Assembly (NCBI GenBank): GCA_963712715.1
Contig: CAVQJI010000020.1
Location: forward strand, 62,001 to 126,000
Direction of reading: 5' to 3'
From: JAFEDN01 sp963712715
GTDB taxonomy: Bacteria > Pseudomonadota > Gammaproteobacteria > Coxiellales > Coxiellaceae
Length of the DNA stretch: 64,000 bases
Shown here: positions 26,438 through 37,660 of the stretch, piece by piece
Numbering within the stretch: the first letter of the stretch is position 1
Layout of the letters: every line of letters starts with the position of its first letter
Made by a program: the position numbers and the translations under genes
Notes under the pieces: model-generated
What the model saw: only the letters and a program-made list of their open reading frames with translations
The model's database searches: none
Told to the model about the DNA's origin: nothing

Positions 26438-28846
26438 TTACAGGAATGAAGGCACAGTCTGGGAGCATCTCTGATCATTTTCCAGCGTGACTCTAACCTG
26501 CTGCAATACCGTTGCATAAGGTTCGCTCGTTTCAAATAAAGATAATTGCCCGATTTCGTTGATGAGTGAATACTCTGAATGGGGAGTATTGACAAGCCTG
26601 GACGCTAAATCTTTCGCTTCCTGAGTCCGATCCGAATTATTCTTAAACAAAGAGAATAAACTTTTCGGTTTATTGATATAATCATAAACTAAACGCAGAG
26701 CTTCAGACCTTTTATAATAATTTAATAACCGTACACACGTCTCCGTCTTTAAAAGGTAAAGAATAAAACCGTTTTGGCCATTAAAAGCAACATTCTTTTC
26801 ATCTACATTTTCATTCAACAGTTTTAATGTTGTCATCAGTAAAACAGGCGTTGCTCCCCCGTTATTCAACGGCGCCAACTTCCCTTCAGGAGTTTTTACC
26901 TGAAGCTGATCACCCAGTTTTAGATCACGATCTACATGCATATAAAGGGAATTTTCCATGTCAGGGATCAAATGGAATCCAACGCGCAAAGGAATATTTT
27001 TCGATAAGACATAAGCGCTATCCACAAGAGCTTTTACCTCATAAAAAAATTCGGGAACTTGGCGGATCACGGATGGCTGAATATTGTGCAGAAGGTTTAT
27101 CACTAGTTCAAATAAGGTCCGGGGATAGTTTTCTGCCGGGCTGGATACCATTTGAGTTACCAGCATGGTCATGAAATCATAGGCATTTTTTACAGGAAGT
27201 TGAGGACCTTGAGAAATCTTTGCCTCAAAGGGTTCAAAACCTGAATTATTGCGAATGGCTTTCAGCGCATTTAATGCGAGATCTAACAGCGCAGATTCAT
27301 ACGTGCAATTGCGGCGCCTGGTAACAGTCATCACTCCATTGATAAATGCTTCTATCTGATTAATGACCCACTCTTGAGCTGGTTGTACTTCCGATGCATA
27401 ACCTTTAATAATGTCCAATAGTAATTTTGGTAACGGGAGGACAACCGGCAGAATTCTTGATATGAGATCCTTTCGTGTTTGTGATCCGTAAATTTTTTCT
27501 TCAATTAAAAAATCGGTCAATCGCTGGGATTTTTGATCGTTGATGTCCCAGGGAAAATGAACCGGATAATCATAATCTCTATCTCGTTTACGGCAACCCG
27601 CCCCCATCATGTTAAACGCAAAATTTGGAAGATATGGTTCTGCAATATCCAAATTCGGTCTTATCTTAGCAGATATACCTCCCAGCCTATCTTGTACTGA
27701 ATAATCACGTAATTCTTCCAATAGCTGAAGGCTCCAATTCCTTTGTAAATTATTCTCCGGCAAAAAGGTGAATCGTAATTCTCCTTTTTCGTCCGTCAAT
27801 ACGTCTTTGTTCATTGCTATGATATACGAACTCTCATATAAAGCTCTTACATTATTAAAGAACATGGGAATCCGTTCAATTTGACTTGAGTTAAGCAGAT
27901 GAAAATGACTCAATATATGTTCCAATAACGTTATGGGAACCTTCTTATTAGATCCAAAAACCGGCTGAGTAACCAGTACCGCCAGAATGTCTAAAGGATT
28001 TTTTATTGGGACTTGATATGCCAAAAGCTTATCTTCTTTCATTGGTTCAAAAGCTGAAGCTGGATTATTACGGAAAGATGAGATTGCATTGTCAGCCACC
28101 GTTAAAAACCGAACATTAAAAGATATTTCGTTAGTTTTACTCAAAGTTGATCCATACGCATTGATAAAGGATATTATTTCATTGACAACATGAGGTCGTT
28201 TAGGAGTAGGTTCTCCAATATCTATATAACCACTAATAAGGTTAATGATTGCTGTTGGCAAATTCAAAATATTCGCCAGATGCGGCAGAAATAATGATAT
28301 CGGCGATACATGTTTTTGTTTTAATGGACGGTAAAACTCATCTTCAACCAGGAAATGGGTAAGAGTTTGGTTAGGACTCCATGGAAAATAGGGGGACACT
28401 TCGAAATCTTTAGAATCATCTCCGCACAATAGCTGGGCCCAGGAGTTAACCTCTTCGGAGTTACCCGAAGGATTCATCATCGAATATTCAATCACAATCT
28501 TTTCTAAATCCTGAGGAATATTCAGTAATTTAAAAATCGCAGGGATATCCTGTTTCAGCGCGGCATTTCTAAATTCAATGATATATTTCCTAAGTTCCTC
28601 TTTTTCCCCGTCCATGTCGCCCAACGGTTCCCCGCTTACAACATTTTTTCCCCATTTGTAGTCTGCCAATGAATCCAGGAGCTTTAGATCAAGAGCCATT
28701 TTTGTATCATCAACGACTGGAAAACGTAATTCCGCCCCCTTTATTTCACGTGGGACTATTGAATAAGTTTGACCGTTAATTTGCTCAAAAGCCAGAAAAG
28801 TTGTTTCATTTGGCGTTAAATAATTTAAGTTGATTTCATGTTGCAT
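26438..28846 (-). CDS. Array paralog unit A, modular protein of unknown function
   Basis: Intact at 802 residues; no known family recognised. The protein is built from repeated modules. An N-terminal alpha module (about 1-60) has LAFEQINGQ and KGAELRF. A short beta helix follows (IPQDLEKIVIEYS). Two related gamma modules come at about 150-330 and 455-640. Each opens with FPW and TxFLVE/IEE, contains an LPxxIIxLIxGY helix and a RNNPASAFEPM-like motif, and ends with VTQP and VRALYESSY-like segments. It lacks about 25 residues present in unit E near 27790-27800. It has no signal peptide or membrane helix. Its own promoter is present. A host-directed effector is possible but unproven. Confidence 0.75.
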   Translation of the reverse strand: MQHEINLNYLTPNETTFLAFEQINGQTYSIVPREIKGAELRFPVVDDTKMALDLKLLDSLADYKWGKNVVSGEPLGDMDGEKEELRKYIIEFRNAALKQDIPAIFKLLNIPQDLEKIVIEYSMMNPSGNSEEVNSWAQLLCGDDSKDFEVSPYFPWSPNQTLTHFLVEDEFYRPLKQKHVSPISLFLPHLANILNLPTAIINLISGYIDIGEPTPKRPHVVNEIISFINAYGSTLSKTNEISFNVRFLTVADNAISSFRNNPASAFEPMKEDKLLAYQVPIKNPLDILAVLVTQPVFGSNKKVPITLLEHILSHFHLLNSSQIERIPMFFNNVRALYESSYIIAMNKDVLTDEKGELRFTFLPENNLQRNWSLQLLEELRDYSVQDRLGGISAKIRPNLDIAEPYLPNFAFNMMGAGCRKRDRDYDYPVHFPWDINDQKSQRLTDFLIEEKIYGSQTRKDLISRILPVVLPLPKLLLDIIKGYASEVQPAQEWVINQIEAFINGVMTVTRRRNCTYESALLDLALNALKAIRNNSGFEPFEAKISQGPQLPVKNAYDFMTMLVTQMVSSPAENYPRTLFELVINLLHNIQPSVIRQVPEFFYEVKALVDSAYVLSKNIPLRVGFHLIPDMENSLYMHVDRDLKLGDQLQVKTPEGKLAPLNNGGATPVLLMTTLKLLNENVDEKNVAFNGQNGFILYLLKTETCVRLLNYYKRSEALRLVYDYINKPKSLFSLFKNNSDRTQEAKDLASRLVNTPHSEYSLINEIGQLSLFETSEPYATVLQQVRVTLENDQRCSQTVPSFL

Positions 28847-28903
28847 CTGTTTATACCTTATCTAATTGTCAAGTTTAAGTAAATTAAACTCATTGCGGTG
28901 TGA

Positions 28904-28932
28904 AGTATACATATTTAAAAGAAGAAAGTCAA
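28904..28932 (-). promoter_or_regulatory. Promoter of unit A (class 1)
   Basis: On the minus strand TTGACT is followed after 17 bp by TATACT, with the ATG about 58 bp downstream. The leader is nearly identical to that of unit E. Confidence 0.65.
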
Positions 28933-28934
28933 GA

Positions 28935-29085
28935 TATCAGCGGCTCCCGCTGAGTACAGCGGTACCCGCTTCCTGTTTTGATTCTCCGCTCGGCGGAGCC
29001 GATGCTCTTCATTACGGGGGAGCGCGAAGCTTATGCTCCCCCTTGCGATCCCCCATGGCGCAAAGAATTTTCTGCGAAAATTATT
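28935..29085. repeat. Multi-hairpin element related to the comF-hemF repeat
   Basis: It shares the GCTGAGTACAGCG hairpin, the CTCGGCGGAGCCGATGCTC block and the CTCCCCCTTGCGATCCCCCAT block with 1055-1372, in the same order. It begins just upstream of the unit A -35 box and replaces spacer DNA present at units B, C and E. Confidence 0.65.
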
Positions 29086-29139
29086 TTTCTGTATCAAAAA
29101 TTTGCGAAGGGGATTCAAAGCAGGTTCCTACTGCAATCC

Positions 29140-31654
29140 TTACAGGAATGAAGCCACAGTCTGGGAGCAATCCAGATCGTTTATCAGCGTGTTTCTAACC
29201 TGCTGCAATACCGTCGCATAAGGTTCGCTCTTTCCAAATAAAGGTGATTGCCCGATTTCGTTGATGAGTGAATACTCTGAATGAGGAGTATTTACGAGCC
29301 TTTTCGCCAAACCTATCGCTTCCTTAGTCCGATCGGGTTTATTCCCAAACCAGGACAATAAATTTTTCGTTTTATTTGGATTATTGATATACTCATAAAC
29401 CAAACGTAGAGCTTCAGATCTTTTATGATAATTTAATAAACGTACACACGTGTCCGCCTTTAAAAGGAAAAGAATAAAACCGTTTTGGTCATTAAAAGCA
29501 ATATTCTTTTCATCTACATTTTCATTCAACAGTTTTAATGTTGTCATCAGTAATACAGGTCTAGTGCCCCTGTTATTCAATGGCGCCAACTTCCCTTCAG
29601 AAGTTTTTATCTTAAGCTGATCACCCAGTTTTAGATTACGATCTACATGGATGCAAAGGGACCTTACCATGTCAGGGGTCAAATGGAATCCCACGTGCGA
29701 AGGAATATTATTCGATAAGATATAAGCGCTCTCCACAAGAGCTTTCACCCCATAAAAAAAATCGGGAACCTGCCGAACCATGGATGGTTGCATCCTGTCC
29801 AGGAAGTTTATCACTACTTCAAGGAAGGTCCATGGATTGCCTTGCGGGCCTGACACCGGTTGAGTTACCAGCGTGGTCATGAAATCATAGGCATTTTTTC
29901 CAGGAAGTTGACCTTGAAAAATCTTTACCTCAAAGGGTTCAAAACCTGAATTATTGCGAATGGCTTTCAGCGCCATGAATGCGAACTTTAACAGCTCATA
30001 TTCATACAGGAAACACTTTAACAGCTCATATTCATACAGGAAACCGCACAATGTAGTAAAAGTATTTCTCACTTCTTTGATAAATGCTTCTATCTGATTA
30101 ATAACCCACTCTTGAGCAAGTTGTACTTCCTGTACATAACCGTTAATAATGTCCAATAGTATACTTGGTAACGGGAGGACAACCGGCAGAATTCTTGATA
30201 TGATATCTTTTCGAGTTTGTGATCCGTAAATTTTTTCTTCAATTAACAAGTCGGTCAATCGGGATTTTTCATCGTTGATGTCCCAGGGAAAATGAACCGG
30301 ATAATCATAATCTCTATATCCATTACTTGCCATGCCCTCCCACTACAGAATTCGGAAGATATGGTCCTGCAATATCCAAATTCGGTCTTATCTTATCAAA
30401 TATACTTTTCAGCTTACTTTCCGCTGAATAATCACGTAATGCTTCCAATAGCTGAAGGCTCCAATTCCTTTGTATATTATTCTCCGGCAAAAAGGTGAAT
30501 CGTAATTCTCCTTTTTCGTCCTGCAATGCCGTAACAGGAAAACGAGGGCCGAATTGCTCAAAAGGAAGCATAATGATTTTTGGGGTTGAATTATGCGTGA
30601 ATACGTCTTTGTTCATTGCTATGATATACGAACTCTCATATAAAGCTCTTACATTATTAAAGAATACGGAAATCCTTCTAATTTGATTTAACTCAAGCAA
30701 ATCAAAATTATGCAATATATGTTCCAATAACGTCATGGGAGCATTCGGATTAGAGCGGCAAACCGGCTGAGTAACCAATACCGCCAGAAAGTCTAAAGGA
30801 TTTTTTATTGGGAAATGATTCGCCAAAAGCTTACCTTCCATCATTGGTTCAAAAGCTGATGCCGGATCATTACGAATCGATGAGATTGCACGACTAGCCT
30901 CTTTTAAAAGCTCAAACTCAAAAGATAATCTGTTACTGTCACGTAAAGTTTTTTCATAGTCACCAATAAAGGATCTTATTTCACTGACAACCTCGGATCG
31001 TTTAGGAGTACGTTCTAAGATAACTATATAATCACTAATAAGGTTAATAATTTCTGCCGGCAAATTCAAAATATTCTGCAGATTTAGATGCGGCAGAAAT
31101 AATGACATCACAGATATATGTTTTTGTTTTAATGGACGGTAAAACTCATCTTCAACCAGGGACTGGGTAAGAGTTTGGTTACGAGCCCATGGGAAATAGG
31201 GGGAAACTTTAAAATCTTTAGAATCATCTCCGCACAATAGCTGGGCCCAGGAGTTAACCTCTTCGGAGTTACCCGAAGAATTCATTATCGAATATTCCAA
31301 AATCATCTGTTCTAAAACCTTCGGCATATCCAGTAATTCAAAAATATCAGAAATATCCCGTTTCAGTGCGGCATTTCTAAATTCAATGATATATTTCCTA
31401 AGATCCTCTTTTCCCCCTTTCATGTTGCCCAATGATCCCCAATACGTAACGCCTTTTTTCCATTCGTAGTCCATCAATGAATCCAGGAGCTTCAAATCAA
31501 GAGCGCTTTTTTTATCATCAACAACTGGAAAACGTAATTCCGCCCCCTTTATTTCGCGTGGGACTATTGAAGAAGTTTGACCGTTAATTTGCTCAAAAGC
31601 CAGGAGAGTTGCTTTTTTTGGCGTTAAATAATTTAAGTTAATATCATTTTTCAT
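29140..31654 (-). pseudogene. Array paralog unit B, one frameshift
   Basis: The first 443 codons (31654-30323) and the last 397 (30333-29140) cover the whole unit E protein, split by a single one-base shift near 30325-30335. A one-base deletion in the AA of GGCAAGTAATGG would restore the frame. The C-terminal gamma module carries a 30-bp in-frame tandem duplication at about 29992-30051 (CFLYEYELLK twice). Apart from this, the modules are all present. Two shorter proteins could still be made, because the second part starts with an ATG at the break. Confidence 0.78.
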
Positions 31655-31700
31655 CTGGTGATACCTCTACCTAATTGTTAATTCTTAGAAATTCCTATTT

Positions 31701-31728
31701 ATTGTACATACTCAAAGAAGGAAATCAA
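31701..31728 (-). promoter_or_regulatory. Promoter of unit B (class 2)
   Basis: Minus-strand TTGATT, 16 bp, TACAAT. The leader differs from units A and E but matches unit C. A palindromic element is inserted about 12 bp upstream of the -35. Confidence 0.5.
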
Positions 31729-31743
31729 GACCAAAGATTATCT

Positions 31744-31895
31744 GGTCTGTTGACAATTCATTAAATAACCGTCATTGCGAGCGTTAGCGAAGCAATCCAG
31801 TTCGCATTTTTGTTTAAATTATGTACTTGATTGCTTCGCTAACGCTCGCAATGACGGAATTATAAATAATTTATGAATTGTCAAAACAGACCTTG
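31744..31895. mobile_element. MITE-like palindromic insertion with core copy 4
   Basis: The ends GGTCTGTTGACAATTCAT and ATGAATTGTCAAAACAGACC are inverted repeats (three extra bases TTG follow the right one). Inside is the 88-bp core (31769-31857). The element interrupts AAAGATTATCTTTCTAACG, which is intact at 26291-26308 and 34607-34624. ATCT is present on both sides (31740-31743, 31896-31899), as expected for a 4-bp target duplication. It has no coding capacity. Confidence 0.75.
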
Positions 31896-32044
31896 ATCTT
31901 TCTAACGACTATCTTTTAGTGTCAACATTCGACGGCAACCGGCAGGTGGATAAGTTTACTTTTTTAATGCGAATTTATGCAAAAAATTCTAAAATACCCC
32001 CTCCTTTGCGAAGAGGGATTCAAGGCAGGTTCCTATAGGAATCC

Positions 32045-34526
32045 TTACAGGAATGAAGCCACAGTCTGGGAGCATCTCAGATCATTTTCCAGAGTGTCTC
32101 TAACCTGCCGCAATAACGTTGCATAAGGTTCGCTCGTTCGGAATAAAGATGATTGCCCGATTTCGTTGATGAGTGAGTACTCTGAATGGGGAGTATTTAC
32201 AAGCCTGGCCGCTAAAACTTTCGCTTTATCAGTCCGATCGGGATTATTCTCAAACCAGGACAATAAATTTTTCGTTTTATTTGGTTTATTGATATACTCA
32301 TAAACTAAACCTAAGGCTTTAGACCTTTTATAATAATTTAATAACCGTACACACGTATCCGTCTTTAAAAGAAAAATAATAAAACCGTTTCGGTCATTAA
32401 AAGCAATATTTTTTTCATCTACATTTTCATTCAACAGTTTTAATACTGTCATCAGTAATACAGGCCTTTCTCCCCTGTTATGTAACGGCACCAACTCTCC
32501 TTCAGAATTTTTTTCCTTAAGCTTATCACCCAGTTTTAGATCGCGATCTACATGGATGCAAAAGGACCTTATCATGTCAGAGGTCAAATGGAATCCCACG
32601 TGCGAAGGAAACTTCCCCGATAAGATATAAGCGCTATTAACAAGAGCTTTCACCCCATAAAAAAATTCAGGAACCTGCCGGATCATGGATGGCTGCACCC
32701 TGCTCAGGAAATTTATCACTACTTCAAAGAAGGTCCATGGATTGTCATGCGGGTTAGACATCTGTTGAGTTACCAGCATGACCATGAAATCATAAGCATT
32801 TTTTATAGGAAGTTGCTGACCTTGAAAAATCTTTGCCTCAAAGGGTTCAAAACCTGAATTATTGCGAATGGCTTTCAACGCATTTAATGCGGATCTTAAC
32901 AGCTCATATTCATACAAATAACCGCACAATGTACTAAAAACATTTATCATTCCCTTGATAAATTCTTCTATCTGGTTAATGACCGACTCTTAACCAAGCT
33001 GTATTTCCTGAACATAACCGTTAATCGTGTCCAATAGTTCACCTGGTAACGGGAGGACAACCGGCAGAATTCTTGATATGAGATCTTTTCGTGTTAGTGA
33101 TCCGTAAATTTTTTCTTCAATTAAAAAATCGGTCCATCGGGATTTTTCATCATTGACATTCCAGGGAAAATGAAACGGATAATCATAATCTCTATTTTTA
33201 TTATGGGGAAAACCGCTCACCACAGCATTTGGAAGATAGGGTCCTTCAATATCCAAATTCGGTCTTATTTTATCAAATATACCCTCCAGCTTACTTTCTG
33301 CTGAATAATCACCTAATGCTTCCAATAGCTGAAGGCTCCAATTCCTTTGGAAACTATTCTCCGGCAAAAAGGTGAATCGTAATTCTCCTTTTTCGTCCTG
33401 CAATGCCGTAACAGGAAAACGAGGGCCGAATTGCTCAAAAGGAAGCATAATTTTTTTTGGGGTTGAGTTATGCGTGAATACGTCTTTGTTCATTGCTATG
33501 ATATACGAACTCTCATATAAAGCTCTTACATTATTAAAGAATACGGAAATCCTTTTAATCTGGTTTAACTCAAGCAAATCAAAATTATGCAATAGATGTT
33601 CTAATAACGTCATGGGAGCATTCGGATTAGAGCGGCAAACCGGCTGAGTAACCAGTACCGCCAGAAAGTCTAAAGGATTTTTTATTGGGAAATGATTCGC
33701 CAAAAGCTTACCTTCCATCATTGGTTTAAAAGCTGATGCTGGATTATTACGAATGGATGAGATTGCACTACGAGCCTCTTTTAAAAGCTCAAACTCAAAA
33801 GATGATCTGTTACTGTCACGCAAAGTTTTTTCATAGCCATCAATAAAGGATCTTATTTCACTGACAACCTCAGATCTTTTAGGAGTACCTTCCAGGATAT
33901 CTATATAACCACTAATCAGGTTAATGATTACTGTTGGCAAATTCAAAATATTCTGCAGATTCAGATGCGGCAGAAATAATGACATCGGAGATATATGTTT
34001 TTGTTTTAATGGACGGTAAAACTCATCTTCAACCAGGAACTGGGTAAGAGTTTGGTCACGAGCCCATGGAAAATAGGGATAAACTTTAAAATCTTTAGAA
34101 TAAGTCTCCGCACAATAGCTGGGCCCAGGAGTTAACCTCTTCGGAGTTACCCGAAGAATTCATCATCGAATATTCCAAAATTATCTGTTCTAAAACCTTC
34201 GGCATATCCAGTAATTCAAAAATATCAGAAATATCCCGTTTCAGTGCGGCATTTCTAAATTCAATGATATATTTCCTAAGATACTCTTTTTACCCCTTTC
34301 ATCGTTGCCCATTGGTACCCAATACGTAATGTTTTTTTTCCATTCGTAGTCCATCAATGAATCCAGGAGCTTCAGATCAAGAGCGCTTTTTTTATCGTCA
34401 ACGACTGGAAAACGTAATTCCGCCCCCTTTATTTCGCATGGGACTATTGAAGAAGTTTGACCGTTAATTTGCTCAAAAGCCAGGAGAGCTTTTTGGCGTT
34501 AAATATAAGTTAATATCATTTTTCAT
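32045..34526 (-). pseudogene. Array paralog unit C, degraded
   Basis: The whole length aligns with unit E but has several lesions. A small deletion removes frame about 12 codons into the gene (near 34492-34505). An extra base lies in the poly-T region near 34290, a one-base insertion near 34100, and a CAA-to-TAA nonsense change at 32990-32992 sits in the second gamma module. The longest intact piece is 32990-33985. Its promoter is still recognisable (34573-34600). It is a true pseudogene by the number and kind of lesions. Confidence 0.85.
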
Positions 34527-34572
34527 CTGGTGATACCTCTACCTAATTGTTAATTCTGAGAAATTCCTATTT

Positions 34573-34600
34573 ATTGTACATACTTAAAGAAGGAAATCAA
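34573..34600 (-). promoter_or_regulatory. Promoter of unit C (class 2)
   Basis: Minus-strand TTGATT, 16 bp, TACAAT, identical in arrangement to unit B although the gene behind it is dead. Confidence 0.45.
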
Positions 34601-34705
34601 GACCAAAGATTATCTTTCTAACGACTATCTTTTGTGTCAACATTCGACGGCAACCGGCAGGTGGGTAATTTACTTTTTTAATGCGAATTTATGCAAAAAA
34701 TTTAA

Positions 34706-34876
34706 ATATAGTCATCGCGCCTGAGTTTAGTGCCTCGTGACCAAGCAATCGCCGAGTTGCGATTGAGCCAAAGCGCAGGAATACTCCCTGTATTTCAAGC
34801 TTTGGCGATTGAGCGACTCGGCGAGTCGCGGTCAATGAGATGCTAAAAATTCTAAAACTCAGGCGGATGACTATAT
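34706..34876. mobile_element. MITE-like palindrome with TA target duplication, first of a pair
   Basis: The ends TAGTCATCGCGCCTGAGTTT and AAACTCAGGCGGATGACTA are inverted repeats. The inner arms pair around AAGCAATCGCC/GGCGATTG. It does not contain the 88-bp core. It sits at the TA of AAATTTAAATACCCCC, a site found empty at 37601-37617. Confidence 0.75.
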
Positions 34877-35021
34877 AGTCATCGCGAATGATTTTTAGAT
34901 TCAACCGTCATTGCGAGCGTCAGCGAAGCAATCCAGTTCGTACTCCAGCCAACGCTCTGTACTGGATTGCTTCGCTAACGCTCGCAATGACGATATCGAA
35001 AATTCATTCGGAATGACTATA
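34873..35021. mobile_element. MITE-like palindrome with TA ends carrying core copy 5
   Basis: It begins TAGTCATCGCGAATGATTTT and ends ATTCATTCGGAATGACTA, then TA. The 88-bp core occupies 34905-34992. It shares its left TA with the right end of the preceding element, so one inserted into the target duplication of the other. Ends match the element at 32-318. Confidence 0.75.
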
Positions 35022-35069
35022 CCCCCTCCTTTGCGAAGGGGGATTCAAAGCAGGTTCCTACAGCAGTCT

Positions 35070-37549
35070 TTACAGGAATGAAGCCACAGTCTGGGAGCAA
35101 TTCAGATCTTTTATCAGCGTGTCTTTAACCTGCTGCAATACCGTTGCATAAGGTTCGCTTATTCTAAATAAAGGTGATTGCCCGATTTCGTTGATGAGTG
35201 AATACTCTGAATGGGGAGTATTTACAAGCCTGGCCGCTAAAACTTTCGCTTCATGAATCCGATCGGGTTTATTCCTAAACCAGGACAATAAATTTTTCGG
35301 TTTTTTGGTTATTGATATACTCATAAACTAAACGTAGAGCTTCAGACCTTTTATAATAATTTAATAACCGTCCACACGTATCCGTCTTTAAAAGGAAAAT
35401 AATAAAACCGTTTTGGCCATTAAAATCAACATTTTTTTCATCTACATTTTCATTTCAACAGTTTTAATGTTGTCATCAGTAATACAGGTGTTGCTCCCCT
35501 GTTATTCAATGGCGCCAACGTCCCTTCAGAAGTTTTTATCTTAAGCTTATCACCCAGTTTTAGATCACGATTTACATGGATATAAAGGGACTTTTCCATG
35601 TCAGGAGTCAAATGGAATCCCACGTGCGAAGGAACAGCCCCCGATAAGATATAAGCGCTATCCACAAGAGCTTTCACCCCATAAAAAAATTCGCGAACCT
35701 GCCGGATCATGGACGGCTTCATTAGATCAAGGTTGTTAATCACCACTTCAAATAAAGTCCTGGGAATGTTGTTTGTAGAAGGTAGCTGTTGAGTTACCAG
35801 TGTAGCCATGAAATCATAAGCATTTTTTACAGGAAGTGGAGGATTTAGAAAAATCTTTGCCTCAAAGGGTTTAAAACCTGAATTATTTTCAATGGCTCTC
35901 AGCGCCTTTAATGCGATAACTACCATCAAATGTTCATATCGGTAACCAGACCTCTTGGTAAGTATATACCTCATTCGTCGATAAATGTTTCTATCTGATT
36001 AATGAGCCACACTTCGATCAGATTGTAATTCCTGTGCATAACCGTTAATAATGTCCAACAGTAACTTGGAAACGGGAAAACAGTCGGCAGAATTCTTGAT
36101 ATGACAGCTTTTCGTGTTAGTGATCCGTAAATTTTTTCTTCAATTAAAAAATCGGTCAATCTGGGATTTTTCATCATTGATGTTCCAGGGAAAATGAACC
36201 GGATAATCATAATCTCTACCTATTGGTAAAACCACCACTCTGCAGAATTTGGAAGATATGGCCTTAAAATATCCGAATTCGGTTTATTTTATTAAATATA
36301 ATTCCCATTACTTTCTGCTGAATAGTCACGTAATTCTTCCAATAACTGAAGGCTCCAATTCTTTTGTAAATTATTCTCCGGCAAAAAGGTGAATCGTAAT
36401 TCTCCTTTTTCGTCCTGCAATGCCGTAACAGGGAAACGAGGACCGAATTGCTCAAAAGAAAGCATAATGATTTTTGGGGTTGAATTCTGCGTGAATACGT
36501 CTTTGTTCATTGCTATGATATATGAACTCTCATATAAAGCTCTTACTTGTTGAAAAAATTGCGAAATCCCTCTAATTTCACCAATGGTAAGCAGAGAAAA
36601 ATCACAGAATATAAGTTCCAATAACGTCATGGGAGCATTTGGTAATTAGCAAAAAACCGGCTGAGTAACCAATACCGCCAGAAAGTCTAAGGGATTTTTT
36701 ATTGGGAATTGATTTGCCAAACGCTTATTTTTTTTCATTGGTTTAAAAGCTGAAGCTGGATTATTACAAAGGGATGAGATTGCTTTATAAGCCTCCACGT
36801 AAAATCTCAAATCAAAAGATAATTCGCAAGCTTTACGAAAAGTTGATCCAAAGCTATCGATAAAGGAGTCTATTGCACTGATAACTTTAGATCGTTTAGG
36901 AGTGCGTTCTCCAATATCTATATAACCACTAATAAGGTTAATGATTTCTGTTGGCAAATGCAAAATATTCGCCAGATGCCGAAGAAATAATGATATTGGC
37001 AATATATATTTTTGTCTTAATGGACGGTAAAACTCATCTTCAACCAGGGACTGGGTAAGAGTTTGGTTAGGACTCCACGGAAAAGATGGGGAAACTTCAA
37101 AATCTTTAGAATCATCTCCGCACAATAGCCAGGCCCAGGTTCTAACCTCTTCTGAGTTATCCGAAGAATTCATCATTGAATATTCAATCACAATCTCTTC
37201 TAAAGCCCGAGGAATATTCAGTAATTCAAAAATCGCAGAGATATCCTGTTTCAGTAGTGCGGCATTTCTAAATTCAATGATATATTTCCTAAGTTCCTTT
37301 CTTTCCCCCTTCATCATGTACAACCGTTCATCGGTTACAACATCTCTTATCCCATTTGTAGTCTCTCAATGAATCCAGGAGCTTTAGATCAAGAGCCCTT
37401 TTTGTATCGTCAACGACTGGAAAACGTAATTCCGCCCCCTTTATTTCGCGTGGGACTATTGAATAAGTTTGACCGTTAATTTGCTCAAAAGCCAGAAGAG
37501 TTGCTTTTTTTGGCGTTAAATAATTTAAGTTAATTCCATGATGTTTCAT
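35070..37549 (-). pseudogene. Array paralog unit D, degraded and promoterless
   Basis: It is recognisable end to end as a copy of unit E but split into at least six open pieces (37549-37328, 37323-36646, 36630-36292, 36210-35971, 35974-35450, 35324-35070) by frameshifts, and the region 36211-36291 is damaged. Upstream of its start the class 1 leader is cut after TTGTCAAGTTT and joined directly to the 3' spacer of unit E, so no promoter remains. It is the oldest or least constrained copy in the array. Confidence 0.87.
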
Positions 37550-37612
37550 CTGTTCATACCTTATCTAATTGTCAAGTTTTTTTAATGCGAATTTATGCAA
37601 AAAATTTAAATA

Positions 37613-37633
37613 CCCCCTCCTTTGCGAAGGGGG
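37613..37633 (-). terminator. Hairpin terminator of unit E
   Basis: The CCCCCT/AGGGGG stem, followed on the minus strand by TATTTAAATTTTTT, lies 28 bp after the unit E stop. Confidence 0.45.
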
Positions 37634-37660
37634 ATTCAAAGCAGGTTCCTATAGGAATCC

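Noticed and set aside
34689..34904. Short minus-strand reading frame in the C-D spacer
   Set aside because: It lies entirely inside palindromic insertion elements and is composed of their arms.
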